DNA from: Diorhabda sublineata | Taxonomy: Eukaryota; Arthropoda; Insecta; Coleoptera; Chrysomelidae | Direction of reading: 5' to 3' | Assembly (NCBI RefSeq): GCF_026230105.1 | Contig: NC_079475.1 | Span: forward strand, 15,702,125 to 15,766,124 | Length of the DNA stretch: 64,000 nucleotides | Shown here: piece by piece, positions 1 to 12,200 of the stretch | Layout of the letters: every line of letters begins with the position of its first letter | Numbering within the stretch: the first letter of the stretch is position 1 | The notes under the pieces: generated by a model | What the model was told of the DNA's origin: nothing | The model's database searches: none | Seen by the model: only the letters and a program-made list of their open reading frames with translations | Position numbers and translations under genes: made by a program

Positions 1-440
1 CGGCGCTACGGTCCTTTGAGAACCAGGGCCTTCTCAACAATTGACTACCAATCCTTTGTATCCAGAGTATGGTGCCTCCAACGTCGATCCCCTAGTTGGA
101 TCAGGTCCTCCAACCAACGAAGGCGCTGGTTGGAGGACCTGACCAGTCACCCTCCTCCAGGAACTTCATACATGGCTCCACGCAGGTATCGATCAGAAGG
201 CATCCTCTCCACGTGTCCCAGTCACCTCAGCCGCGCTCCTCGGATAAATGCCACCAAATCTGGCTCACCATACATCTGCCTCAGCTCAGCATTCCTCCGG
301 ATCCTCCACGCACCATTCTCGTAAACAGGGCAAAAATCTTTCGTTACCAGCAATCCAAAATCTGCTCACTTGTCGGCGTCATAGTGCATATCACGAATCC
401 GTATATGACTACGGGACGAATTATTGTCTTGTAAATTGTG
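1..440 (-). mobile_element. Non-LTR retrotransposon fragment, C-terminal end of reverse transcriptase ORF
   Basis: On the minus strand the translation carries the conserved tail of insect LINE ORF2 proteins: a bipartite 'RRNAELRQMYGEP' block followed by 'RGARLRWLGHVERM', the domain downstream of the polymerase. A proline/glycine-rich stretch and stops follow. The element enters from the left edge or is truncated there. It is much more GC-rich than the surrounding DNA, which fits a recently arrived repeat. Family assignment beyond non-LTR (Jockey/RTE-like) is not possible by eye. Confidence 0.75.
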
Positions 441-945
441 AGTTTCAACCTTCGTTAGATAGCTTTTCGGTTTTCAAGGCCCCAAGATATTTGAATTGGA
501 AGCGATAACAGAAAATCCAGAAGAAAAATAAACATTAGTTAGCAAAAGAATACAAACAGGTGACATAAGTACTAACGAAGTATTTCAGAATGAGTGTCTT
601 CAAAGAAAGTTAAAAGTTTCCAGCTTCTGTTATGATCTAAGAACCCTTATTCGCTAGTGGAGTGTGTAGCTTACACTTTTTAAAAGTAATTAATGAAGAA
701 GAGAATGAGAAGAAGACTAAATAGAGTTATAATTGGCCCAAATACAACACAAAAGAAAACAAAGATGCACACCTAAACTTGGGGAACAAAGGAATAGACT
801 TAACAGAAGAACAAAATATTGATAATAAAGATGAAGTGAGATATTACCAAGAAAACAGAAATTTTAATGGAATTTATAGATGAAATTATTTATAAATGCA
901 TTTAAATTCGACCTTATTATATATAATAATTAGGAGTAAACTCAC
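441..945. other. No gene recognised (intron of parkin)
   Basis: AT-rich sequence between the LINE fragment and the fourth parkin coding exon. No further parkin exon was found here, so the next exon (RING1 onward) must lie left of the window. Confidence 0.6.
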
Positions 946-3900
946 CTAACATCTGCACATGCTAAACAAGGAATCTCCCTTAAATTCGGCCTGATCAGAT
1001 CTAATGGCACTGCTTCATCTTGTTCTCCCATTGAAGTGTGTTCTGAACATTTAAAATAAAATTCTGCAAAAGTTGGCTCACGATTGTTCAAAATCTAAAT
1101 AAAAAAATACCAAAGTAAAATAATTATACACTCTGATAAAACAAACCAGAAAAAATTTACATTAAATCATGTGTTGATAATAAATTTTTATTTTGTAGCA
1201 GAAAAGTCTAATAGGGCAAAATTTGGAGATCTAGTTGGTAGTTCCACTGTTCCCCTGCACCCCAACAGTCGATATGAATATGGTTTAACCAAAACTGGGG
1301 AAATATTGAAACAATATTCTACAGTCTAAATTGTTAAAGACACTATATCAAATCAGAAATGTAATGCTTGGTTTTTCATATTTTTCTTGTATGACAACCC
1401 ATCATTTTAACACGGAAGCCAATAAGATCAATGAAAATTTGGCAAAGACGATAAAACTTTTACAAAATGAGTTTTTTTTGGAAACATTGCCGTACACCTA
1501 AAAAAATTGTTTTATTTAAAACCGTGATTGGATTTACATCTGATCTACTGTTTGTTCAATTGACATCCCTATGTTACATTTTCCTAAACCATCACTAAAA
1601 TTGTTAATCACTCCAGTTTATTAATTAGACTCATCTTGTACTAACAGAAATCCATTCTGAGATCACATTCAACTACCTACAGTATAATTATGAATAAGAA
1701 GTGTAGGTCTTCCTTGCTTGAATGCATCCCCAACGTCCTCCCTTATTATCATCTCTACAAATAATCTTAAGTCTTCTTCTACCCATAATTAACCCTTTTG
1801 TTAGACCACAAAAAGCTGAATTTCGAATTGAAGAACTGTTCAATCTCACTCAATATATACAAGATCATTTTAAATATGGCAATATAATAGTATGGCATTT
1901 GTTGAACTGTCAGCAGAATATGACACTGTGACTAATGTTTATTTAGATATAAGAAATGCCATCCTCAATCAAGTGTGCTGGCTCTAATACTTTTTAACAC
2001 GACCAGCCTATAGCTTCAAACTGCAGGAATTTTATGTACACTGATGATCTTGCTTTGGATCAGTGGTAAATAATACCCTTACAAGCTATTACTACTTAAG
2101 TATTAAGGGAGTCGTTAAGTTTGGGGTCGTATGGAGAAGAACACATCTGCAACCCATAATACTAAAAAATTTACCAAAATTAGAAATAACCAGTCTCTTA
2201 CCTACAAGAAACATTTGTATATCCTGGGAAAAATCAGTTTTCTTATTGAGGGTTGCAAAATTCTATCAGAAACTTCATTACCAGGACATAATGAGGCATA
2301 GAAGTTTTTGAATAGGTTAATATTAAGAGTATGTGGATGTAATAATGTGTGTGGATGTAAGGGTAATACGACAAGATGGGGCTATGGCACAGAAGATAAC
2401 AGCAAGTGTGATTGTGAAGAAACTCAGATTGTAAGCACACGATCCCGTATAGCCTGTGTTCAGCCACCTGCATAATAGAGGACCTGCATCAAACTCTCAA
2501 TATGCACTAAAAGTAGATGAGTTCTGATTAAATTATATGAGTTTGGGTCAATTTTGTGATAATTTACGGTTTCTCAATACATTTTTTATAAAAGTTTCAT
2601 TTTTATCTTTTTTTTACCATGCTTGGCTAATGTCACCAAAAATTATTCTCAGAACAGATAGTTTTATCCAAAGGAGATGACTTTAGCATCACCAGGACAT
2701 TCCGAATACAACTTATATGCCAGATTTGACTTATTGATAGAACATGCCAACACAGTTTTTTGTCAGCATTATGTGCCCAATAAACAGCTAAGTATAGATG
2801 AATCTCAAGTTGGAACAAAATGCCAAACCACCATCAAGCAATAAATTGAATTAAATTTGAATTAAAAAACATCTTAAATGGGGCATAAAATTTTCGATAC
2901 TCTATTACTAAATATTGTTAAGGTTTTTGTTTATATCTTGTGGCACAATCTAATGAAAATAAGGATGAAATAAAAAAAATAGATCTTGGTTCTGTTGTGG
3001 TGGAAAACCCCTAAGTTTGGAAAATCATTTCAATAAATGATACTGTCTATTTACTGACAATTTCTTTACAAATATAGAGTTATCCAAGTCACTTTTGGAG
3101 AAAGGGACATGCATAACTGGCACTATAAGGCGCAACAGAAAGTTTATATCTAAAGAAGATAGCAATATTGGAATTGTAACAGTAAATAAGAAACCTGGAA
3201 ATTATGAAACAGGAAAAATCTAGCCTATAACCAATTCATGGGTGGTGTGAATGAATCTGATAAAATGCTAAACTCATTCTTAGATGAAAGGACATTGAAG
3301 TTTTGAAAAAAAATAGGATTCAATATTTTTGGAAGAATGACTCTAAATTCATATATAATTTATGGACAAAATTCCAATAAGAAAATGACCAGGCTGGAAT
3401 TTACTTCAAGTATTATAAGTGTACTAGAAAAAAATTGCTAGATGAAAAAAATGAACCTTTGTCGAAACTTCTAAAAATTGCCAGGATGAATATTACAATG
3501 ATGTGTGGTATACAGCAGTAAGAACAGAAATGATCCAACTTAATTTGCTCCATATCTAAAAATTGACTGCACGGTATTTGCATAGGAAAACACATTTGTA
3601 AATAAATCTTGTACATTTTCCATATAATTTCTGTAATTTTCTTGACAATAAATATGTTGTATTCAATTTCTGTGTTTTTATTATCACAATATAAAATCTT
3701 CTGAAGAGAATGCTGAAAAATTATGAAGATAAGTGTATTGTAACGGAAATGGTGGATATTTTTCTCATTCATATAAATTACTGGCATTTTTAGCATATAT
3801 GTATTGATAAAATATGTATGGCACTAAAAGGAATAATGAAACTACCTATTTATTTTTGTCTATACTTACATTAGCACAAATATCTGAACTATTTTCACAC

Positions 3901-4971
3901 GTTCCTGTTATTTGTTTTGGTCTCAAAACATCATTCCAATTTTGGGGATCAGAATGTACAGTGAAAGCACCACTCTTACAGAAATGACATCTCACTCTTA
4001 TTTTACCTGACTTCATTGCCTTGCATGTTGGACAAAATATGTAAAAATGTACTTTGGAATTATGTAAACCTAAAACAATTATCTACTCTGGGCAATATTC
4101 TCATTACATTAATAATAGCAATATAGAATTTCCAATGTGCAAATATACATATAAATAAATAGTAAGGTAAGACAGGCTAACGTTGAATTTTTCAATTTAA
4201 CTGTACATAATTTATTGAAAAATTATTATAAACACATTTTTTTTTATTACAATATTGTAATTTTTATATTTTGCAAAAGAAATTACAGCCTAACAAAAAA
4301 AGCTTATCGACATTTTTTACAAAACTTTTCATACGTCAATGGTACCACTAGGTATGGACAACATTGAAATTTTTCTACTGAAATATGTGTACAATCAACA
4401 GAATACCTTCACAAATTCTCAACAAATTATTCAAAACTTACTATTTTGTGAGTTTAGCATTTCTCTTTCCATATTACCACCTGAACCTGAACTATCATCA
4501 TAAGAGAACATACTATCATCCAAAGTTTTACTCAACGGTTGACTGCTCTGATCGTCATTTTCTTCAATAAGGCTGCTACTACTTTCTTGAGGTAATTTTA
4601 TTATCTTCCTAGTAATTTTAACAGCATGAAGAATACTTTGCTGTCCCAAATCACATTCCTTTGATAATGATAATATAAATAAGAAATAAGTTGGGATTTA
4701 ATTCATTAATTACCTCAATTTTAATTTCATCTCCTAATTCTTTTCCAGCGAATATTATCTTCACTTCGTCTGGTTCCAAACCTAGTTTAGGAGCTACTAT
4801 TTCTTTAACATTTTTTATATCCCACGTCGGATCTAAATCCACGGTAATTGTATTGCCTCCTATGATTTTAACGTATATACTTAATGAATTTGAAATAGAC
4901 TTCTTTCCGAATGATAATATTTGGAACATCCTATGTAAAAAATTCTTAAAAGCGTTAATTATAAAGCTCAT
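946..4971 (-). CDS. park: Parkin, RBR-type E3 ubiquitin ligase (5' part, four coding exons; 3' exons outside window)
   Basis: Exons on the minus strand are 4714-4971, 4442-4658, 3870-4069 and 946-1094. All junctions are GT/AG and the phases join (258, 217, 200 and 149 nt), giving residues 1-274. Residues about 31-105 are the ubiquitin-like domain, with 'IFAGKEL' and 'CDLGQQSILH', the latter split by a 55-bp intron (4659-4713). A Ser/Asp-rich linker follows. Exon 3 is RING0, with CPTC and CHFC zinc pairs and 'WNDVLRPKQITGTC'. Exon 4 continues RING0 ('AEFYFKC') and ends just after the first RING1 cysteines ('IPCLACADVR'). The N-terminal extension of about 30 residues before the UBL resembles other insect parkins. 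Known role: PINK1-activated ligase that ubiquitinates outer-membrane proteins of damaged mitochondria. The catalytic cysteine of RING2 lies off the window, so integrity of the whole gene cannot be judged. The 2.8-kb intron 1095-3869 holds LINE and piggyBac relics. Confidence 0.95.
1770..2310 (+). mobile_element. Degraded non-LTR retrotransposon, RT palm fragment
   Basis: In parkin intron 3, on the strand opposite to the gene. Translations in two frames give 'ELFNLTQYIQDHF', then a palm motif A resembling 'AFVELSAEYDTV' (canonical FVDLSAAYDTV), then 'YTDDLAL' in place of YADD near position 2040. Frameshifts and stops interrupt it throughout, so it is non-functional. Confidence 0.65.
2990..3455 (+). 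mobile_element. piggyBac-type transposase remnant (PGBD-like)
   Basis: Frames around 3050-3160 read 'LFTDNFFTNIELSKSLLEKG' and 'TGTIRRNRKFISKE', the DNFFTS...TGTIRxNRK block of piggyBac transposases. Near 3238-3400 the typical 'GGVNESDKML' (family GGVDxSDQML) and 'FNIFGRMTLNSYI' segments follow after frameshifts. The gene is dead, and no TTAA-bounded ends were identified. Confidence 0.75.
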
Positions 4972-5920
4972 TTTTTGATAACATTACTCATGGGTCTTAT
5001 ATAGGTTGTAGAAACTCACAAATACATGATATTAAATATTTATCAACAAAATAAAATTATCTTATCATATAATTCAAATTTTTAAGATTTTTTCTCTGTC
5101 AAATATACATAACCTTAGTTTCTAGCATATGTTTTGTTTTAACCTTGCTTATGTCAAAAGTACAATGTAATGTTGCCGGTGGTACGAATGTTTCTTTGAA
5201 TCCTTATAAATTTTTCATAAAATGTAAATGATTTGTAGTTTTGAATATTCTAATTGAAATTCTTAATAAAACTCTGTTATCAAATAACACGAAAGAATTT
5301 CTGAAGATCCAACCCACTTATTGAAAACTATGTTATAATTTTCAGAAACCTGGATCTACCCCGACCGACTAACACCAATTAATTATGTCTCTTAATATAA
5401 GATCGGTACATTGAAACGTTTTATTATAATTTGAGAAGTTTAATTATTTTCATATTCGAAAAGATCGTGAATATCTAAAATAACAAAGAATTCTGACGTC
5501 GTCACCGACGTTCCATGGTTAAAATAACCAAGTACAATATTAGACAAGGACGGGAATAGATCATTAAAGCTTTTCAAAAATTACTTTGCAAATTAAAAAA
5601 GAAACAGTGCTGTATTTAATATATATTATAATTATTTGAATATGTTTGTCGGATATTACGTATTCTTAGTAACCCTGGTAAAATAAAAGCGCCGCCAAAG
5701 AACACGTGCTCTTACATAAAATATTTAGTTTGGTTTCGACCACACAACAGTAGCTGTTCGCAAAGATGTATTTGATCCATGGTATAATTATTTTAATTTG
5801 CTACTCAATAAAAGATAGAACCACCCGTCATCTTTTATAGTTTCCATTATGTATTATGGATACTAATAAGTATCTTTATGAACTTTGAAATAACTGTAAA
5901 ATAATATTGAATGAATTCTC
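4972..5920. other. Upstream region of parkin, no gene recognised
   Basis: AT-rich DNA between the parkin start codon and the first transposase relic. It should contain the parkin promoter and 5'UTR, but no core element is convincing by eye. The next gene (FBXL) is transcribed away from parkin and starts 4.3 kb further right. Confidence 0.4.
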
Positions 5921-5924
5921 CAAT

Positions 5925-7165
5925 GTGATGTTGCAGCTTGTCATGTTAAAATGGACGTCCAAAACATCTTGTCCATTGAAACCTTGTAGTATATACAGAG
6001 ATCGGCATAAGTCGAACTCCGAACTCACCGCTACCTTTCAACACTGTGTAAGACGTACTATAATTCTGAAAAACGGGCTCTGTTGCCGACGAGCTGGGTT
6101 CTGCACGACTGGTACCGGTAACAACTAACGAAAATACGGAAACACTCGCGAACATCCGTCATTTCATGCAGGATGGAGCTTCGCCGCACTACGCGTTATG
6201 TGTGCGGGAGTACCTTAAAGTTCATTTGGGAAAATGGATAGGCAGGCGGGGATTCGTTGAGTGGCCCGCACGGTCATATGACCTGACGCCCTGTGATTTC
6301 TTCCTGTGTGGCCTTCTCAAGGACCGCTTTTGGTAAGATGACCACGCACCCTTCCCGACCTTCGAACTGCAATTGAAGAAGGATTTGAGACTTTTCGCGA
6401 ACAGCTAGACATACTTCACCGGACCTGCTCCTCCGTTTAGAAACGTTGTCGTAAATGCATTGATCCAGATGGGCATCAATTTGAACACTTACAGCTAGGC
6501 CCCTTTCACACCAAACGAATCCGAATCAATCTGGATCACTCCGAATCAAGTTGAATCTGATTCGTCATCTCTCCACTCTTTCACACCAGCTGAATCAACC
6601 TGAATCTATAAAAATCCTTTCATCTTCTTTTTGTTTTCCTTCTTTTAGTTGCTTTTCAGCTATCATCATGGACGCAGTTGTTTTAAATGCAATAGTGTTT
6701 CGTAGGAGGCAACGGCGGAAACAGAAAACAAGAAAAGTGTGGATACATCACATAAATAGGAAAAGGTCGGATTTTGGTATGTTTCATCATTTACATCCTG
6801 ACCTACAAAATGATGAGAAGAAATTGCGTCATAAATCGCAAAATTTTCTTTAACTTTTAAATTAATAACTCCACGTCCATCTCGTATGGTTGTTGATTCA
6901 AGACTGAGCGGACGAGGAATGTGACAAGTTGATCAAGTGCGAGTTCGAATCAAACCTGATTGAACCAGATTCGTCCGGTCTGAAGGCGGGAAAAGAGTCC
7001 CTTCACATTTAAACGGAGCGCTCGAAGCCGAATCTTGGTCAATCAGATTCAACTTGATTCGGAGTGATTCTGATTGATTCGGATTCGATTAGTGTGAAAG
7101 GGCCCTTACATTTCTTCGAATCTCTTTTGTTCTTTTAATAAATTCATTTTGACACTCTGTATAAC
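5925..7165 (+). mobile_element. Tc1/mariner-superfamily transposase remnant, split by a Harbinger element
   Basis: Positions 6160-6300 translate to 'FMQDGASPHYALCVREYL' and 'DLTPCDFFLCGLLKDR', the second and third acidic residues of a DDE/D transposase. About 40 residues separate them, close to the DD41D type seen at 46 kb. A stop and frameshifts follow. The coding part ends near 6490. The likely element tail (7109-7165, ending 'GACACTCTGTAT') lies on the other side of the Harbinger insertion. No 5' terminus was identified. Confidence 0.6.
6498..7105 (+). mobile_element. PIF/Harbinger non-autonomous element with terminal inverted repeats
   Basis: The ends are imperfect inverted repeats of about 65 bp, starting GGCCCCTTTCAC at the left and GGGCCCTTTCAC at the right when read inward. 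The 3-bp flanks CTA/TTA fit the TWA target of this superfamily. The inner ORF (6671-6853) reads 'MDAVVLNAIV...', then 'RKVWIHHINRKR' and 'FGMFHHLHPDLQNDEKK', which matches the N-terminal region of HARBI1-type transposases. The remainder of the transposase is deleted, so the copy is non-autonomous. Confidence 0.8.
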
Positions 7166-7169
7166 ATAA

Positions 7170-9100
7170 AGAAAAATCTCATATCAAATCCCGCAAAAAC
7201 AGGATTGCGATATTGCTTGTACAAAGTTCTACATCACACGACTGCCAGTTAATTAGTCAAAAAGTTGATGCAACACAGTGCAATCGTTGATTTTAAAAAA
7301 TCGACATTTGTTTTTAATTCGTAAAATATTTCCTCTTTGTTAGACAAATTCAGTGACTTAAAATAAGGTAAATGTTACCAGAAATATTTTTAATTCATTT
7401 CTATTTAAAAAACAGCTTTCATATTTGGGCTAGTTTCACTGAGATAAGGCTTCGTATACGTATAGGAATATAACAGAAAAGGAAATTTTAAGGACTTTGG
7501 ACGGTTTTTTAAAGTCTGGCGTCGTCAGCGGGATTACAAAAGAGGTGAGCGTCCGAACATGGAAAGGTGGTCGGGGGCCATTAAACTCTGGGCAGCAGTA
7601 GTCATCGTTTAATTATCGCGAGGAGCAGACTGTAACAGACTTCTAACTCTATTTCCAGGCAGAATCGCGAGGTTCTTTTTGCGACTGGTACATTGAATTT
7701 GTTCGTTAACCTTACGAGTCGTCTTGACAAAACGATGTTGCCAATGTCGGTCTTCGATTTAAAAATAGCTGGGGAATCAAACTACATATATTTATATAAA
7801 TATGAACAACTCTAATAATAATATATTATTATCATAAAAATTACGTTAGTCGGAAAACAATTATTAAAATAATAAATTTAATGTTGTTTCCTTATAAAGT
7901 ACTTATTTCCGTGACGGGGAAAATTATTTAAAGTTACAAATTGGTAGGTTAATCAATTATCAGGTCACATTTACATTGCTAATGTCTACATACATCCATA
8001 ATTTTATAAAGATTGATATCAGAAACATGACAGAAACTAACAATGTAGCACTTCCAGTTGTTTGGTTTACCTATAGAATTAATATTAAAGATAGAAAGAA
8101 CAATGTATTGGAGTTTTTTTAATCGGATCCGAACTGTCGATAGAGAGACAAATACACTCTCTATCTCCATTCTATTTGGATCGTCAGAGTTTCGAGTAGT
8201 GGGAATGACAAAAAAGAGAATGACAAATTTTGATTTTGACAGCAAGTAGAGAGATATAGATAGTAGTAAACCGATGCTCTTTCTCTCTTTTCCAATATTA
8301 CAATTCTACATCCATGGCTCTCCCCCTCTCTATCTATCTTTAACATTAACTCTATGGCTACCTAAACTGCCCCCGAAACAATCACTTATATTGACAATTG
8401 AAATGATTTATGAAACTTTAATGAATATTTCGTCAATAGTCAGCTGCTCAGTGAATCTCTCGAGCTGTTTATTGTTTGTGAACGGTATGCCAAAATCGAT
8501 TTAGGCTTTAGGAATAACTTAACCTCGGTAAAAGTTGGTTTACACTTTTGCAAATGACTAAGTATTTTTTGTAAAGCAAAACTTTTTTATTCTTTTCATA
8601 TAAACTTCAGATTTTACTTTCCAAAATTTTGGGCACTATTAAAATCACCACAAAGTCTTCTCATTCCATTGATCAATCGATTCAATCGTTTCCGACGCGA
8701 ACAATCAATGCATATAGATAAGAACGATTATCGATAGCGATTGTCAATTTAATTGATCATCTGGGGGGCATTGACCGTGGTGACTAACAGCTGCGATACA
8801 TATTGCTAGTACAATTCTATAGTTTACACATCCAACCTTATAAAATTTAATGAGTAATAGCTTGAATGAAATATCGAAATCAACTTTAATACAAAAATAG
8901 TTCATTATCTCTATTGACGAGTTGAACTACAAATTTAAAAATTACTATAATTTATATCGATGGGATGTTCCCTGGAATGAAAAAGATTTCTAATTTAATA
9001 ACTTGTCATAATCCAATTTTTCTAAATAAATGACTTTTCATATGATTTGGCAACATCAGCTGACTATCAGATGGGATTGTCATTGTTTTGAACAGTCGTC
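7170..9100. other. Intergenic region between parkin and FBXL, no gene recognised
   Basis: No supported coding sequence. ORFs around 7979-8504 overlap on both strands, have no homology I can recognise and lie in AT-rich DNA, so I treat them as chance. Short CT/GA-rich stretches occur at 8140-8350. Stretch 7500-7700 is more GC-rich and may be an unrecognised repeat. Confidence 0.4.
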
Positions 9101-9269
9101 AGCCAATAGAAGTCGAATAAACAATTCCGTTGCATGCTATTCGCAGTCCGCTGCGAGCCAAGGACATTATACTAACAGTAATGTGATGTGGAGTATGAAT
9201 TGTTGATGTTTATAAAGTGAAATACGGAGTCAAAAAAGTGTTTTTGTTACGTTTTACACCAGTATTAAT
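9101..9269 (+). promoter_or_regulatory. Candidate promoter/5'UTR region of the FBXL gene
   Basis: Moderately GC-rich stretch directly upstream of the proposed first codon (9270). The frame of that codon is closed by an in-frame stop at 9213, and no other ATG lies between, so the ORF cannot extend upstream in this exon. No clear TATA box is visible. The role is inferred only from position. Confidence 0.35.
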
Positions 9270-12200
9270 ATGATTTATGCAGGTAGAAACAAATTCGAGG
9301 TAAATTTTAAAACATTTTCCCCAAAATTACGTATAAGTCGAGTTTTTTGTCTGACTTTTCATTGTTCATTATGATGTAAAACAGCTGATACCAATCTGAG
9401 AAACGTCAATGATGTTTTGAAGAAATTATAAAAGTTCAGTGGCTATTCACAATTATCATATTTAGTTCACTATATAATTAAAGAACCGTTAGCTTTAGTT
9501 GTTGTCTATATTTTTATGTTTCTTTGTTCTGTACTAGGAAAACGTACTAATCGAACTGAAAATGTCAGCCGTTTATTGACATCTACGTCTCAATTTCCAC
9601 ATACAAAATTGTTTTGAATAGAACTTTTTGTTAATAAGCTTGTATGAAGAAATTAATTATGTTTCATTTTATGCTCATATCCAGGGAAATTCACTTTTCT
9701 GTTATTATCTGTCCAATGCTAATTTTAGTCGGGCCTCTATGTTACTAGGGAATTTAGTATTTTTCTTTATTTATTTTGTTTTTTATACAAACAACAGTGA
9801 GTATGATGGTTAGTATTTACTTTAAACCAAAACATTAGAACTTTATCTTTGTTTATGTTTACATTAATTATTTTTGTATGACAAAATGTGCATTTTAAAC
9901 TTTCTTTGCACCTTAACTAAGATTTGTATTACTATTTTATTGAAAGTTCTTAAAAATATTGGTTTCTTGATTATTAGAATAATTTACCATAACAATATAT
10001 GATTTATTTTTATTTTATTCTTAAAATGTTTGGAGTTTGTAATTTGTAATTGAGTTTATCAGAATAGGAACTTCCAGAGAAATCATTATGATAGGAGCCC
10101 TCAACTGCAGAGTAGGACGAGAAGCCAATAACAATATTGTGGGAGCTTATAGCAAGGAGACTCATAATAACAATGGAGAATGTTTACTAGCCCTATAGGA
10201 ATAGAATAATAAAAAATTATGGTTTCTACCAACATAGATATATTCACAGATGTACCTGGATACAAAACACTCACCAGAACTTAAATCCTATTGAACACTT
10301 TTGGGATGAACTTCGGGATAGAAATCCTGCACCAGCCATGAAATCTGACATCAAAACGGAGCTCTCTTAAGAATGGGAGACCATCAAACATGATTGAGTA
10401 AAGAAACTTATCGAATGGCAGTTTTTGCTAGTGCCAATGGGGGGAACACTAAATATTTATAGCTTAATTTCAAATAAATTGTTATTTTGAGGAATTTAAG
10501 GGAGTATTCCAATCTAGAAGCCTAAATTTTAGGAATTTTTGAAACTTACGTAAACAAAATTAAAGACATTTTTACTATCCATTTTTTATATATTTATTGA
10601 TTTTCTAAGGATATAAAAAAATTGTGTAAAAAAAAATTTCAATAAATTACATGCCAGGGGGGCTATAAAAAAAAGGTGCACCCTGGTTGATTCCAGACCT
10701 TGTAGTGATCTGGAACAAAAAAATTTGAAAAATTATTCTATCTGTAAAGATGTCACTATTTCATTGACCTTAGCCAAAAAAAATACACAAAATGGCGTCA
10801 ACATGAAATATCAATTTTTTTGCCCCTTTTTTTTTGATCTTTTTGAATTTTATTTATATATTATTTCCTTGCCAAAAAATAACTGAATAACAACATAGAC
10901 CACTCATTAGAAAGTTAAGACTAATGAATTTGAGATGCTAAAATAATAAAAAAAAATGGAAGTTACAGAGTTCGGACATAAAACGTGCGACTTGAGTCGA
11001 TTTTTTTTGCTCATGAGTGTAGTTATGGCAATATTATAGATGATTATTGCAATGGAACAACAAATATTTTGTAAAATTAAAAATTCATCCATTTACAAAT
11101 GGGTTACAGTCTCAAGAAATAAAAATAAGATTGTCATTTTACAGTGAAAGCTTTTCTATATCAATAGTGAATTGTGAAAGCTTTTCTATATCAATATATT
11201 GTATAATTGCTTGGTCCAGAATTTTACGATGACTTGTGTCTATTATTTTCAACAATCTAAGTTATTTCGCTAAGGACGAAGATGACTTATGAAAGGGAGG
11301 TCTTGTGACCGTGATTACTACAGAAATTAGTGGAAGAAATTGTCCTAAGTGTGCCTAAAAACAAAAGAAATTACAGCACAGACCGGCATTTCCATAAGGA
11401 TTTAAATATGACACAAAGGTGGGTGCCTCGACCTCTCAGTGCAAAACCAGCGCCGTGTAGAATGTTGTGAGCGATTTTTAGAGCTTTGTCGCGAGGACCA
11501 AGCAGTTGTAACAGGTTATAAAACTTTGGTCATTCACTATGTTCCGACATCCAAAATAGACCCCACGGAGTGGCAATGGAAAAAAGCAAACGTCACGAAA
11601 AGCACCAAAGGTGTGATGGCTACAATATTGTAATGATGCTCTTATTTATTTATACGATTTCTTTTCATGGGATTAATTAATAAACACTGTCTCTTACGTT
11701 CTTATTTTATTTAAATACCTTTCACTACACTTAACTTATTTATATAAATTCACTTTTCACTATCACTTAACTAATTAAATAATTTATTTAAATTCTTCGA
11801 TTACTTTCTACTTAGGTCTGTTCACTACGACTATATATTATCAACTAACTAAACTGCGCTTCACTAACTTCTTATATATCCCAAAAGAAATTCTCAAAAC
11901 TTTTAGAAAATAAAGAAACAAAACAAATAATTAAATAGAAATCAATCAAAAGAAACAATGTAAATAAACCACCTGCTACAATAAAAATTTATATAAAACA
12001 AACATTTAACGAACTCCGCTGTTTATAAAAAGTATATCAAAGGTGCCGAATTTTTGAATTCCACTACATCTAGGGCGGAGACGCGTTCGTAACAATATTT
12101 TGGGACTAAGAGGGTATCTTTTTGATTGACTAATAAAATACAATTATGAAAGCGGCATATTACTCTGGCTTACTTAGACATTTGCGTCAAGAAATGATCG

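Noticed and set aside
16..508. Three overlapping plus-strand ORFs of 86-112 codons at the left edge
   Set aside because: They are antisense shadows of the LINE ORF2 tail read on the minus strand.
3413..3796. 127-codon minus-strand ORF in parkin intron 3
   Set aside because: AT-rich, low complexity, overlaps the end of the piggyBac relic, and carries no parkin-like or other domain.
4691..4978. 95-codon plus-strand ORF
   Set aside because: Exact antisense of the parkin UBL exon.
7979..8504. Overlapping ORFs on both strands, 61-88 codons
   Set aside because: No family, no splice context, and composition like the surrounding DNA; probably chance.
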